Part shown: positions 7,700-16,328 of the stretch, piece by piece
How positions within the stretch are numbered: position 1 is the first letter of the stretch
Layout of the letters: every line of letters begins with the position of its first letter
NCBI GenBank assembly: GCA_005239435.1
Contig: SZNP01000001.1
Coordinates: 434,001 to 498,000, forward strand
Direction of reading: 5' to 3'
Length of the DNA: 64,000 bases
Source: Halorussus salinisoli
GTDB lineage: Archaea > Halobacteriota > Halobacteria > Halobacteriales > Haladaptataceae
Translations under genes and position numbers: made by a program
The notes under the pieces: generated by a model
What the model was told of the DNA's origin: nothing
What the model saw: only the letters and a program-made list of their open reading frames with translations
The model's database searches: none

Positions 7700-9007
7700 A
7701 TGTACGACCGCATCAAGGGCTTCCGCGACTTCTACCCCGGCGAGATGGGTGCGCGCCGCGAGATGTTCGACACGCTCGAAGCGACCGCGCGCCAGTACGG
7801 CTTCCGAGAGGTCGGCACGCCCGCGCTCGAACGAACCCAGATGTACGTGGACAAGAGCGGCGAGGAGATCGTCGAGGAACTGTACGCCTTCGAGGACCAG
7901 GGTGGCCGGGAGGTGGCGCTAACTCCGGAACTCACCCCGACCGTCGCCCGGATGGTCGTGGCGAAACAGCAGGAACTCTCCAAGCCCATCAAGTGGTTCT
8001 CGACCCGACCGTTCTGGCGCTACGAGGAACCCCAGCAGGGCCGCTTCCGGGAGTTCTACCAGACCAACGTGGACATCTTCGGCTCCTCTGACCCGGCGGC
8101 CGACGCCGAAGTCCTCTCGTACGCGGCCGACGCGCTGACCGGTCTCGGTCTCACGAGCGATGACTTCGAGTTCCGAGTCAGCCACCGCGACATCCTCGGC
8201 GGCCTGCTCGAAGCCTTCGACGCCGACGTGGACACCGCGGCGGCTATCCGCGCGGTGGACAAGAGCGCGAAGGTCGAGGACGAGGAGTACTACGGCCTGC
8301 TCTCGGACGCGGGCCTCTCCTACGCACAGGCAGAGGAGTTCGACGACCTGCTCGACACGCCCGAGGACGACCTGGACGAACTCGTCGCGTTCGCCGGGAC
8401 CGAGCGCGTCGAGGACGCGGTGACGAACCTCCAGAACGTCCTCGAAGCCACGGCGGAGTTCGGCGCGCGCGAGTACTGCGACCTCTCGCTCCGGACCGCT
8501 CGCGGTCTCGACTATTACACCGGCGTCGTCTTCGAGTGCTTCGACTCGACCGGCGAGGTCAAGCGCTCGGTGTTCGGCGGCGGCCGCTACGACGACCTCA
8601 TCGAGAGTTTCGGCGGCCAGCCAACGCCCGCGGTGGGAGTCGCGCCGGGGGCCGCCCCGCTCTCGCTGCTCTGCCAGCGCGCGGGCGTCTGGCCCGAGGA
8701 GAGCGCCACGACCGACTACTACGTCCTCCAGGTCGGCGACACCCGCGACGTGGCGGCCGAGATAACTCGCGAACTTCGCGGCGAGGGTCACGTCGTCGAG
8801 ACCGACGTGGCGGGCCGGAGCTTCGGCGCGCAACTCGATTACGCCGACTCCATCAACGCCGAGACGGTCGTCATCGTCGGCGAACAGGACCTCGCGGACG
8901 GGAACGTGACGGTCAAGGACATGGACTCGGGCGACCAGACGCAGGTACCCGTCGAGGAGTTCCCGCCGGAGGACGCCCCGCGTCCGACCTACGAGGACTT
9001 CGAGTAG
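7700..9007 (+). CDS. hisS: Histidine--tRNA ligase
   Basis: A 435-aa class II aminoacyl-tRNA synthetase charging tRNA-His. MYDRIKGFRDFYPGEMGARR is the typical N terminus (archaeal 'KGFRDFYP'). Class II motif 2 is in FSTRPFWRYEEPQQGRFREF (about residues 100-120), the histidine-specific motif is RTARGLDYYTGVVFE (about residues 267-281), and motif 3 is in GGGRYDDLIESFGG. The C-terminal anticodon-binding domain starts near DYYVLQVGDTRDVAAEI. Length matches the family. It follows the PP-loop gene by 108 nt containing a weak AT-rich patch, so it may have its own promoter. Confidence 0.97.
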   Translation: MYDRIKGFRDFYPGEMGARREMFDTLEATARQYGFREVGTPALERTQMYVDKSGEEIVEELYAFEDQGGREVALTPELTPTVARMVVAKQQELSKPIKWFSTRPFWRYEEPQQGRFREFYQTNVDIFGSSDPAADAEVLSYAADALTGLGLTSDDFEFRVSHRDILGGLLEAFDADVDTAAAIRAVDKSAKVEDEEYYGLLSDAGLSYAQAEEFDDLLDTPEDDLDELVAFAGTERVEDAVTNLQNVLEATAEFGAREYCDLSLRTARGLDYYTGVVFECFDSTGEVKRSVFGGGRYDDLIESFGGQPTPAVGVAPGAAPLSLLCQRAGVWPEESATTDYYVLQVGDTRDVAAEITRELRGEGHVVETDVAGRSFGAQLDYADSINAETVVIVGEQDLADGNVTVKDMDSGDQTQVPVEEFPPEDAPRPTYEDFE

Positions 9008-9021
9008 TCGGTCTGTTCAAC

Positions 9022-9027
9022 TTTTTT
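9022..9027 (+). terminator. T-tract after hisS
   Basis: A run of six Ts follows the hisS stop by 15 nt, without a strong stem. Archaeal RNA polymerase terminates at such T-tracts. It lies 26 nt before the next start codon, so it may double as spacing sequence. Confidence 0.4.
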
Positions 9028-9052
9028 GGTACCGTCCCTCATAGCCCCGGAC

Positions 9053-9436
9053 ATGCGCGATAGTTCGTTGCAGTTCGAGAAGAAGACTCTACTTCCGACC
9101 CTGTCGGTGCTGACGTTCGGTCTGACCGCGCTCGCGGCGGTACTCGGCTTGGGGTCCCTCGTGCCCGTCATCTTCGTGCTGGGGTTCTTCATCGTCGTGC
9201 CGCTGGTGGCGATTCTCGGCGACTCGCTCCCGATGGTCGGCACTGGGGACGACGACGTGTCGGTCAAGTCGTCGGTGTCCGACACGTCCGAGGACGACGC
9301 GATAGACGAACTCCGTGCGCGCTACGCGAGGGGTGAGTTGACCGACGCGGAGTTCGAGCGGCGACTCGAACGACTCCTCGAAACCGAAGACGCGGACGTG
9401 ACCGGTTCCAGAGAGCGCGTGTTCGACCGGGAGTGA
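9053..9436 (+). CDS. Membrane protein with SHOCT domain
   Basis: A 127-aa protein from ATG 9053 (MRDSSLQFEKKTLLPTLS). Two hydrophobic segments (about residues 14-35 and 38-58) are followed by a Ser/Asp-rich linker. A C-terminal short helical motif, IDELRARYARGELTDAEFER (about residues 84-103), is the SHOCT (short C-terminal) domain, an oligomerisation/interaction module common in haloarchaeal membrane proteins. A TTG nine codons upstream would lengthen it but sits in the T-tract. Role unknown. Confidence 0.8.
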   Translation: MRDSSLQFEKKTLLPTLSVLTFGLTALAAVLGLGSLVPVIFVLGFFIVVPLVAILGDSLPMVGTGDDDVSVKSSVSDTSEDDAIDELRARYARGELTDAEFERRLERLLETEDADVTGSRERVFDRE

Positions 9437-9830
9437 GCGAGTCGTCCGAAGCGACCGCTGGCGAACCGGGAGGTGGCGAACAGACGGCACGGACGGGACG
9501 CGAGGAGACTGGCGTACTATCGCCGACTTCCCCGCGGCGAGGCTCAGGTCACGGACAGGGTTGGTCCCGTTCTGGTACTTAAGCCCTCGCGTGAACGGTG
9601 GAAGAGTGGTTCTCACCGGCCGTCGGAAACGCCAGTTTCGGCCGCGCGCTGGCGCGGCGTATGGCCGCGCCAGCGCGCGTTGCCACTTCGGAACTAAAAA
9701 TACTTGCTAAGAAATGAAATTAATACGTTAAAGAAATACATATATTTCTGAGCTGGCCTCTCTCCTTCGTTGCGGACTTCCAGCCTCCGCTTCCCCCAAT
9801 TTAACTACCTCCACCACCGACCTCGAACCG
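9437..9830. other. 394-nt gene-free stretch before truA
   Basis: No convincing protein gene. The first half is GC-rich and featureless. It then holds a TATA-like CTTAAG box (9578-9583), a hairpin-rich block (9605-9690) and an AT-rich tract (about 9692-9750). The truA promoter probably lies at the TTTAAC near 9800-9805, about 26 nt before ATG 9831. Confidence 0.6.
9605..9690 (+). ncRNA. Candidate structured small RNA
   Basis: A promoter-like ACTTAAGC (9577-9584) lies about 25 nt before a block that folds on paper into a closed structure. The outer stem AGTGG/CCACT pairs 9605-9609 with 9683-9687. Inside are a 5-bp hairpin (9626-9630 with 9635-9639, loop GCCA) and a perfect 16-bp hairpin (9643-9658 with 9664-9679, loop GTATG). 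The sequence then turns AT-rich. It matches no RNA class I know, and the GC-rich hairpin could instead be repeat DNA, since CGCGCCAGCGCGC recurs near 39662. Confidence 0.35.
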
Positions 9831-10649
9831 ATGCGCGCTTTCCGAGTCGCGTACGACGGCCAGCCGTTCCACGGCTTCCAGCGTCAGCCGGACGTGCCTA
9901 CCGTCGAGGACGCGATTCTCGACGCGGTGGCCGCTCTCGGGGTCACCGAGGGCACTCCCGAGGGCTACGCCGCCGCGGGGCGCACCGACGCCGGAGTGTC
10001 GGCGGTGGCCCAGACCGTGGCCTTCGAGTGCCCCGACTGGCTGATGCCCGCCGCGCTGAACAGCGAACTCCCCGCGAGCGTCCGTGCGTGGGCGAGCGCC
10101 GACGCGCCCGCTGGCTTCCACGCGACTCACCACGCCGAGTCGCGGGCGTACGTCTACCACTGCTACGCGCCCGAGGCCGACCTCTCGCGGGCCGAGGAGG
10201 CCCTCTCGCAACTCCGCGGCGAACACGACTTCCACAATCTGACGCCCGACGACGAGAACACCGTCAGGGACCTGCGCGGCGAGGTCCGACGCGAAGGCGA
10301 CTACTTGATTTTCCGTCTCCGTGCGGGCGGGTTCGTCCGCGAGATGGTTCGCCGCGTGGTCTCGCTGGTCCGAGCAGTCGCAACCGGTGACGCGGAACTG
10401 GCGAAAGTCGAGCGCGTGCTTGGGCCGGAACGGGTCGAAGGCCCGGAAGGCGTCCCGCCCGCTCCGGCGTACCCCCTCGTGCTGGTGGACGCGGTGTATC
10501 CGACCTTAGAGTTCTCGGTGGACAAGGAGGCCGCCGCGAGCGCCCGCGAGGTGTTCGAGGGGTTGCGCGAGCGACGGGCGACCGGAGCGCGAGTGGCGCG
10601 AGAGGTGTCGGAGCGAGTCGAGTCGTCGTACGGAGTGGAGTCGTCGTAG
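9831..10649 (+). CDS. truA: tRNA pseudouridine(38-40) synthase TruA
   Basis: A 272-aa pseudouridine synthase acting on U38-U40 of the tRNA anticodon arm. MRAFRVAYDGQPFHGFQRQ opens the family. The catalytic Asp is in AAGRTDAGVSAVAQTVAFE (about residues 48-66), and AYVYHCYAP and LRGEHDFHNLTPDDENTVR follow, with RLRAGGFVREMVRRVVSLV near the C-terminal half. The last 40 residues are Arg/Glu-rich and look like a lineage-specific tail. Start and TATA spacing agree. The convergent M28 peptidase ends 37 nt downstream. Confidence 0.95.
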   Translation: MRAFRVAYDGQPFHGFQRQPDVPTVEDAILDAVAALGVTEGTPEGYAAAGRTDAGVSAVAQTVAFECPDWLMPAALNSELPASVRAWASADAPAGFHATHHAESRAYVYHCYAPEADLSRAEEALSQLRGEHDFHNLTPDDENTVRDLRGEVRREGDYLIFRLRAGGFVREMVRRVVSLVRAVATGDAELAKVERVLGPERVEGPEGVPPAPAYPLVLVDAVYPTLEFSVDKEAAASAREVFEGLRERRATGARVAREVSERVESSYGVESS

Positions 10650-10686
10650 CGAGCGATTTCCGAGGGGAGCCAGATATTTCGGATCG

Positions 10687-12027
10687 TCACTCCCACTCGT
10701 CGGGCCAGATTCCCGCCGCCTTCATCCCCTCCTCGTAGTTCCCCGAGCGCAGGTTCCCGGCTATCGTTTCCGCGGTCGGCCGGGGCACCTCGCCGGTCCT
10801 CGCCACCTCCCGAACCAACAGCGCGGTCAGCATCGCGTGTTCGCGCAGGTTTCGGTCGTCCACCTTGTCGCGAGTGTCGGCGTGGGTGTGGCCCCACCCT
10901 CGCCCGCGCTCGCGTGCCGCGGCGGTTTGCGCCGCGCGCTCGCTGTGTAACTGCAGTGCGGGTACGCCGCGCTTGAGGAAGGGCCAGTGGTCGCTGAACG
11001 GGTGGGCCTGCTCGCGCACCGCGATCGGCTGGTTCGTCTCGTCGGCGACCGACGCCACGATTTCCGCCATCGTCTCGGAGCCGTGAGTGTGGGCGCGCAG
11101 GTCGCGGAACCGACCCGCGCCGTCGACATTCACCACCGCGCGGACCGAGTCGAGGTCCAACCGCTCGGCGAGTGCGTCGGCACCGAGCAAGCCGACCTCC
11201 TCGCAGCCGACGCCCGCGACCCGGACCCTCACGTCGAGGTCCATCTCCGCGAGCAGGGTGGCCGCGGCGACGACCACGGTGATGCCGCACCCGTTGTCGA
11301 GCGCGCCCTCCGCGATGTCGTGGGCGTCGTGGTGGCCGACGACGAGGACCTCATCGTCGGTGTCGGGACCGAACTGTCCGTGGGCGTTGTGACTCGTTCC
11401 GGGCTCGGTCCCGGCGTCCACGCGGAGGGCCGCCCGCGCGCCGCGGTCGGCGTAGTCGGTCAACCAGTCGCCGGTCTCCTTGCTGACGCCGACGCCCGGA
11501 ATCGCTGCCTCGCGGTCGAATCGGAGTGACCCGGTCGGCGGCAGTTGGCCGGGCTTGTGGTTCCGGAAGACGAACGCCTCCGCGCCCGCCGCCGCTGCGT
11601 GGCCGAACTTCTCCATCCGGTGGATGAATCTGGAGCCTTCGGGCGTGGTCGTGGACGCGACGACGATTTTCCCCTCTACGTCGACTTCGTCGAGCTCGTC
11701 GGGAGTGCCGTAGCCCGCGTCCACGAGTTCGCCGTGAACCTCGCCGGGCGGCGAGTACGGGAGCGCGATGGTCTCGAACGAGCGCTCGACGGGGTCGGTG
11801 ACTGCGAGTTCGGCCTCCCCGCGCGACCACCTGTTCATCTCGAACGACGCTATTTCGACCTCGCGCGCGCCAGCGCGCTCGAACCCCTCGGCGACGAGTT
11901 CGGCCGCCCGGCGCTCGCCGGGGGAGCCACCCATCCGGTCGCCGATTTCGGTCAGTTTCGTGAGGAACTCCCACGGGTAGTCGTCGATCCACGCCGCTCC
12001 CAGCGCGGCCGTAGCCTCCGGGTTCAT
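10687..12027 (-). CDS. M28 family zinc aminopeptidase
   Basis: A 446-aa metallopeptidase starting at ATG 12027 (MNPEATAALG). The M28 di-zinc ligand set is visible: HDAHD in VVGHHDAHDIAEGALDNGCG (about residues 220-240), EE in VGCEEVGLLGADAL, Asp in VVNVDGAGRF, and the late His in HPFSDHWPFLKRGVPAL. An inserted PA-like segment, GEVHGELVDAGYGTPDELDE (about residues 90-150), precedes the catalytic core. No signal peptide is visible, so it is probably cytoplasmic. The open frame extends 37 codons further upstream without family match and was trimmed. Confidence 0.88.
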   Translation of the reverse strand: MNPEATAALGAAWIDDYPWEFLTKLTEIGDRMGGSPGERRAAELVAEGFERAGAREVEIASFEMNRWSRGEAELAVTDPVERSFETIALPYSPPGEVHGELVDAGYGTPDELDEVDVEGKIVVASTTTPEGSRFIHRMEKFGHAAAAGAEAFVFRNHKPGQLPPTGSLRFDREAAIPGVGVSKETGDWLTDYADRGARAALRVDAGTEPGTSHNAHGQFGPDTDDEVLVVGHHDAHDIAEGALDNGCGITVVVAAATLLAEMDLDVRVRVAGVGCEEVGLLGADALAERLDLDSVRAVVNVDGAGRFRDLRAHTHGSETMAEIVASVADETNQPIAVREQAHPFSDHWPFLKRGVPALQLHSERAAQTAAARERGRGWGHTHADTRDKVDDRNLREHAMLTALLVREVARTGEVPRPTAETIAGNLRSGNYEEGMKAAGIWPDEWE

Positions 12028-12171
12028 GGCCGGATTTGGGTTGCGGACCGCCAAAAATCCACGCCCGCAGGTCGGCCTCCTGCAAGTTAGCGTCGTCGTC
12101 GCGCTCGTCAGTTTTCGGAACCCCCTTCCGAATGACAAAGGCTTACAACCGGTCTTTCCTAACCAAACGAT

Positions 12172-13965
12172 ATGAGTTCAGTTCCCGAACGGTCGGAGAT
12201 AGACACCGAGTACAAGTGGGACTTGGAGAGCATCTACGCGACCGACGACGAGTGGGAGCAAGCGTACGAAGAGGTCGAGCAGCGACTCGAAGAGTTGTCG
12301 GCCTACGAGGGCCAGGCCACCGAGGACGGCGATACCCTTCTAGAGGTCCTCGAACTCCGCGACGAGATACTGCGGCAGGTCTCGATGGTGGTCAACTACG
12401 CCCGGATGCGGAAAGACGAGAACACGGCGAACCAGCAGTATCAGGCGTTGGCGTCTCGCGCGATGGCGCTGGCCTCGCAGGCCAACAGCGCGAGTAGCTT
12501 CGTCGAACCCGAGATTCAGGACCTCGACCGCGACGAACTCGACGCGATGATGGAGAACACCGACGGACTGGAGACCTACGACCACTACCTCTACGACGTT
12601 CTCCGTACGGCCGACCACACCCGGTCGACCGAAGTCGAGAACGTACTGGCGGAACTCGGCGAAGTGACGAGCGCGTCGGGCGACATCTACAACATGCTGA
12701 TGAACTCCGACGTGGAATTCCCGACCGTCGAGAAACCCGACGGCGACTCGGTCGAGATAACCCAGAGCAACCTCACGAAACTTCTGAAGAATCCCGACCG
12801 CGAGTTCCGCCAGACGGTCCACGAGGAGTTCTTCGACACGCTCGGTAACTTCCACAACACCATCGGCACCGCCTTCAAGAAGGGCGTGAAGGCCGACGTG
12901 CGCCTCGCCCAGATACACGACTACGACACCGCCCGCGAGGCCGCACTCGACGGACCCAACGTTCCGGTCGAGGTGTACGACAACCTCGTGGAGACGGTCC
13001 GGGACAACCTGGACAAACTCCACCGTCACGCCGAACTCAAGCGCGAGAGCCTCGGCGTCGACGAACTCCAGATGTGGGACCTCTACATGCCCATGACCCA
13101 GACCGAGACGCCAGAGGTCGAGTACGAGCAGGCCCGCGAACACGTCGTGGAGGCGCTCGGTGCGCTCGGCGAGGACTACCAGAACCGGGTGCAGGAGGGC
13201 CTCGACTCCCGGTGGGTCGACGTCTACGAGACCGAGAACAAGCGGTCGGGCGCGTACAGTAGCGGCACGTACGACACCCAACCGTTCATCCTGATGAACT
13301 ACCAGGACGACATCTCCTCGATGTTCACGCTGGCCCACGAACTCGGCCACTCTCTCCACTCCCAGCTCTCCAGTAAGACCCAACCCTACGTTTACAGCGA
13401 CTACGAAATCTTCGTGGCCGAAGTCGCCAGCACCGTCAACGAGGCACTGCTGACCCGCCACCTGCTCGACACCGTCGAGGACCCCGAGTTCCGACGACAC
13501 GTCCTCAACGAGTATCTCGAACGCTTCCGCTCGACCCTCTACCGCCAGACCCTGTTCGCCGACTTCGAACACCAGACCCACCGACTGGTCGAGGAAGGCG
13601 AGGCGCTCACCCCCGAGGCCGCCGACGAAATCTACGGCGACCTCAAGTCGGAGTTCTACGAACCGGCGGTCGTGGACGACTACATCACCCGCGAGTGGGC
13701 TCGGATTCCGCACTTCTTCAACTACACGTACTACGTCTACCAGTACAGCACCGGCATCAGCGCGGCGGTCGCGCTGGCCGACGAGATTCTCGAATCCGAC
13801 GGCACTGCCGCCGACGACTACCTCGAGTTCCTCCGGAGCGGGTCCAAGGAGTACCCGCTCGAACTCCTCCAGACCGCCGGAGTGGACATGTCCTCGCCCG
13901 AACCCATCCAGCGGGCGCTCGACGTGTACGACGACCACCTCGACGAGATGGAATCGCTCGTCTGA
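12172..13965 (+). CDS. pepF: Oligoendopeptidase F
   Basis: A 597-aa cytoplasmic M3 family zinc peptidase degrading short peptides. The zinc motif HELGH is in FTLAHELGHSLHSQLSS (about residues 385-400), and the third ligand lies in EIFVAEVASTVNEALLTRHL. The N-terminal helical region starts ERSEIDTEYKWDLESIYATD, typical of PepF. FNYTYYVYQYSTGISAAVAL closes the catalytic region. Length is normal for the family. It is divergent from the M28 gene, with 144 nt between them. A six-T tract at 14028-14033 lies after the stop. Confidence 0.95.
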   Translation: MSSVPERSEIDTEYKWDLESIYATDDEWEQAYEEVEQRLEELSAYEGQATEDGDTLLEVLELRDEILRQVSMVVNYARMRKDENTANQQYQALASRAMALASQANSASSFVEPEIQDLDRDELDAMMENTDGLETYDHYLYDVLRTADHTRSTEVENVLAELGEVTSASGDIYNMLMNSDVEFPTVEKPDGDSVEITQSNLTKLLKNPDREFRQTVHEEFFDTLGNFHNTIGTAFKKGVKADVRLAQIHDYDTAREAALDGPNVPVEVYDNLVETVRDNLDKLHRHAELKRESLGVDELQMWDLYMPMTQTETPEVEYEQAREHVVEALGALGEDYQNRVQEGLDSRWVDVYETENKRSGAYSSGTYDTQPFILMNYQDDISSMFTLAHELGHSLHSQLSSKTQPYVYSDYEIFVAEVASTVNEALLTRHLLDTVEDPEFRRHVLNEYLERFRSTLYRQTLFADFEHQTHRLVEEGEALTPEAADEIYGDLKSEFYEPAVVDDYITREWARIPHFFNYTYYVYQYSTGISAAVALADEILESDGTAADDYLEFLRSGSKEYPLELLQTAGVDMSSPEPIQRALDVYDDHLDEMESLV

Positions 13966-14027
13966 ACCGGCGGTCCGTCGGATTTTCCCGCCTCTCGATC
14001 GGGCGCGGGCCGACTGCGGCGAAAGGC

Positions 14028-14033
14028 TTTTTT
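14028..14033 (+). terminator. T-tract after pepF
   Basis: Six Ts, 62 nt past the pepF stop and 30 nt ahead of the PAN TATA box. A plausible archaeal terminator between two same-strand genes. Confidence 0.45.
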
Positions 14034-14062
14034 GCGGGAAAACGTCCGAGACCCAAAGGCAC

Positions 14063-14068
14063 TTTTAA
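14063..14068 (+). promoter_or_regulatory. TATA box for the PAN gene
   Basis: TTTTAA centred about 31 nt upstream of ATG 14097, preceded by a purine-rich BRE-like CCAAAGGCAC. Spacing fits a leaderless or nearly leaderless transcript. Confidence 0.65.
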
Positions 14069-14096
14069 GCTGGTAGCCTAAGAGTGAGTAACAACG

Positions 14097-15338
14097 ATGT
14101 CGCGTAGCCCACCTCTCCCCGACCAACCGACACTCGAACTCGACCCCGAAATGACAGACAGGGAGCGGCTTGCGGCGCTCCAGGAACACTTCGCCGAAAT
14201 CGTGGACGTGAACGCCACGCTCGAAGAGCGCCTCGACGACGCCCAGGAGCGCCGTGCGAACCTGCACGAACAAGTCGACAAACTCGAACGCGAGAACGAG
14301 ACGCTGAAGACCACGTCGCTGTACGTCGCCACCGCGGAGGAGTTGACCGACGACGGAATCGTCATCAAACAGCACGGCAACAATCAGGAGGTCCTGACCG
14401 AAGTCTCGCCGCAACTCCGCGAAACCATCGACTCGGGCGACCGGGTCGCGGTCAACGACTCGTTCACGGTCCAGACTGTGCTGGAGACCGAAAAGGACGC
14501 CCGCGCGCAGGCCATGGAGGTCGACGAGTCGCCCAGCGTGACCTACGACCAAATCGGTGGCCTGGAAGAACAGACCCGCGAGGTCCGCGAAGCGGTCGAG
14601 GAACCGCTCGACAACCCCGAGCAGTTCGAGACGGTCGGTATCGACCCGCCGAGCGGCGTCCTGCTCCACGGCCCGCCGGGGACCGGCAAGACGATGCTCG
14701 CCAAGGCCGTCGCCAACCAGACCGACGCCACCTTCATCAAGATGGCCGGGTCGGAACTCGTCCAGAAGTTCATCGGCGAGGGCGCGAAACTGGTTCGAGA
14801 CCTCTTCGAGTTGGCGAGCCAGCGCGAGCCGGCTATCGTCTTCATCGACGAAATCGACGCGGTGGCCTCCAAGCGCACCGACTCGAAGACCTCCGGCGAC
14901 GCCGAGGTCCAGCGCACGATGATGCAACTCCTCTCGGAGATGGACGGTTTCGAGGACCGCGGCGAGATTCGCATCATGGCCGCGACCAACCGCTTCGACA
15001 TGCTCGACCGCGCCATCCTGCGGCCCGGCCGGTTCGACCGCCTCATCGAGGTGCCCCACCCCGACGAGGAGGCCCGGCGCAAGATTCTGGACATCCACAC
15101 CCGCGACATGAAGGTCGACGACAGCGTGGACTTCGACGCGCTCGCTGAGGAGACCGAGGGCAAGAGCGGCGCGGACATCGAGAGCCTGACGACCGAGGCG
15201 GGCATGTTCGCCATCCGCGACGGCCGCACCGAGGTCCGTCAGTCCGACTTCGAGGACGCACTCGACAAACTCGAAACCGACGACGACGAACAGACCGGCA
15301 TCGTCACTCCGGGGTCGCTTCCGAGCTACGCGTACTGA
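14097..15338 (+). CDS. pan: Proteasome-activating nucleotidase (PAN)
   Basis: A 413-aa AAA+ unfoldase that feeds substrates to the archaeal 20S proteasome. A coiled coil (about residues 20-65, EERLDDAQERRANLHEQVDK) is followed by an OB domain, then the ATPase: Walker A HGPPGTGKTMLAKAVA, Walker B AIVFIDEIDAV, arginine-finger region LDRAILRPGRFDR, and sensor 2 GKSGADIESL. The C terminus reads PSYAY, so the last three residues (YAY) do not exactly fit the Hb-Tyr-X docking motif. Haloarchaea often have two PAN paralogues, so A versus B cannot be decided here. Confidence 0.95.
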   Translation: MSRSPPLPDQPTLELDPEMTDRERLAALQEHFAEIVDVNATLEERLDDAQERRANLHEQVDKLERENETLKTTSLYVATAEELTDDGIVIKQHGNNQEVLTEVSPQLRETIDSGDRVAVNDSFTVQTVLETEKDARAQAMEVDESPSVTYDQIGGLEEQTREVREAVEEPLDNPEQFETVGIDPPSGVLLHGPPGTGKTMLAKAVANQTDATFIKMAGSELVQKFIGEGAKLVRDLFELASQREPAIVFIDEIDAVASKRTDSKTSGDAEVQRTMMQLLSEMDGFEDRGEIRIMAATNRFDMLDRAILRPGRFDRLIEVPHPDEEARRKILDIHTRDMKVDDSVDFDALAEETEGKSGADIESLTTEAGMFAIRDGRTEVRQSDFEDALDKLETDDDEQTGIVTPGSLPSYAY

Positions 15339-15667
15339 ACTCGTTTTTCACTCCTTCTCTCTACGCTCTTCTCGATTTTCTCCAGTCTCCACGAGTCCAC
15401 GTTCCGACTCTCGCTGGCGCTCGGTGCCGCAAACCACTGGGGCGCGCTTGCCCACGCGAACCACCGAAACGCGCTCGGTGCCGCATAACACGGTCTGGGT
15501 GGATGAAAGGGGCCGCCCGGTCGCGCCCGGGCGGGGGCTTTCGAGACGAACATTACCACGTCTTCGACTCTTGCAATGCATAGCGACCGGGCGGGAGCTT
15601 TCTACAACGAAAATCCGGCGTTTCTGCTGTCGCCCAAAACTACTGCTCGAAAAACCGGTGTGGTGTA
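15339..15667. other. 329-nt intergenic region with repeats
   Basis: No protein gene. A T-tract (15344-15348) that may terminate pan is followed by a 15-nt direct repeat, GCGCTCGGTGCCGCA, at about 15418 and 15472, and then by the fold-back repeat element at 15506-15605. Confidence 0.6.
15506..15605 (+). repeat. Fold-back MITE-like repeat, copy 1
   Basis: The left end AAAGGGGCCGCCCGGTCGCG (15506-15525) is identical over 20 nt to the complement of 45139-45158 or nearby bases. The right end (15583-15605) matches the complement of 45041-45063 at all but one position. The two ends are inverted repeats of each other, and a second G-rich inverted arm lies at 15526-15541. No coding capacity. See the matching copy at 45041-45161. 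Confidence 0.65.
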
Positions 15668-15943
15668 TCAGTCGTCGTCTACGATGACTTCGACCGGACC
15701 GTCCTCGGCGGCCATCCGCTCGCGTTCGCCCTTGCGCTCCTGCCAGAGAAGCACGCCAGCGACCGCCAGCACGATCCACGACCGCCAGTTGGCGAGGTTG
15801 AGGGTATAGCCGATGCCGAAGGGCTTGTCCACCAGCATCCCCTCGTCGGGTTTCCAGTACGCCGAGAGCATCCGCCCGATGCTCGGTCGCTCGAAGTTGT
15901 ACGGAACGCCGAACAGTTCGCCAGTGCTGGGTCTGTCTGCCAT
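15668..15943 (-). CDS. DUF5808-like small membrane protein
   Basis: A 91-aa protein. The N-terminal half carries FGVPYNFERPSIGRMLSAYW and KPFGIGYTLNLANWRSW, which match the DUF5808 pattern (FGxPxNFxxPxxxRxxxxxW, then GxGYTxNL). A single transmembrane segment (about residues 53-70) follows, ending in a charged tail. DUF5808 proteins are small and of unknown role, often near membrane or stress genes. Confident as a gene, not as a function. Confidence 0.8.
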   Translation of the reverse strand: MADRPSTGELFGVPYNFERPSIGRMLSAYWKPDEGMLVDKPFGIGYTLNLANWRSWIVLAVAGVLLWQERKGERERMAAEDGPVEVIVDDD

Positions 15944-16328
15944 GCGAGAGACGTACGTCGGAAAGGGATAAAGTGCTTTGGCTACGGACCGAAACGAACT
16001 GTTGCGGTGTTGACTGTCTCTCGGCGTCGGGATGGCACGAACGGAACGGATTCGGCGGATTGAGGTGATTATTTCGTTCTTTAGGAATTATTTCGTTGTC
16101 TTATTCGATTGTGTACATGTCTCTTTGTCGCGGCGACAGCGACCGCGTATCGTTTCCGCCCGGTCGTTTCGTGCGGTGAGACAGTAGAACGGGGAAGCCG
16201 AGGGTCGAACGGAAGCTACGTACTCCGTGAATTGTCAGGACCGCGACCGACAAGGAAGGACGACATCACGAGCGCCGCGCCTGCACGCGCCGGACCGAGG
16301 GGAGGAGTCAGCGCGCGCCGACCGAAAC
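15944..16328. other. 385-nt gene-free stretch
   Basis: Lies upstream of the DUF5808 gene and downstream of the Kae1-Bud32 stop. An AT-richer patch at about 16060-16125 (ATTATTTCGTTC and TTATTTCGTTGTCTTATTCG) interrupts otherwise GC-rich sequence. I see no credible gene, tRNA or strong hairpin. Confidence 0.5.

Noticed and set aside
11860..11885. CGCGCGCGCCAGCGCGC inside the M28 gene
   Set aside because: Similar to the hairpin motif at 9664-9679 but lies in a coding region and is explained by GC-rich codons.
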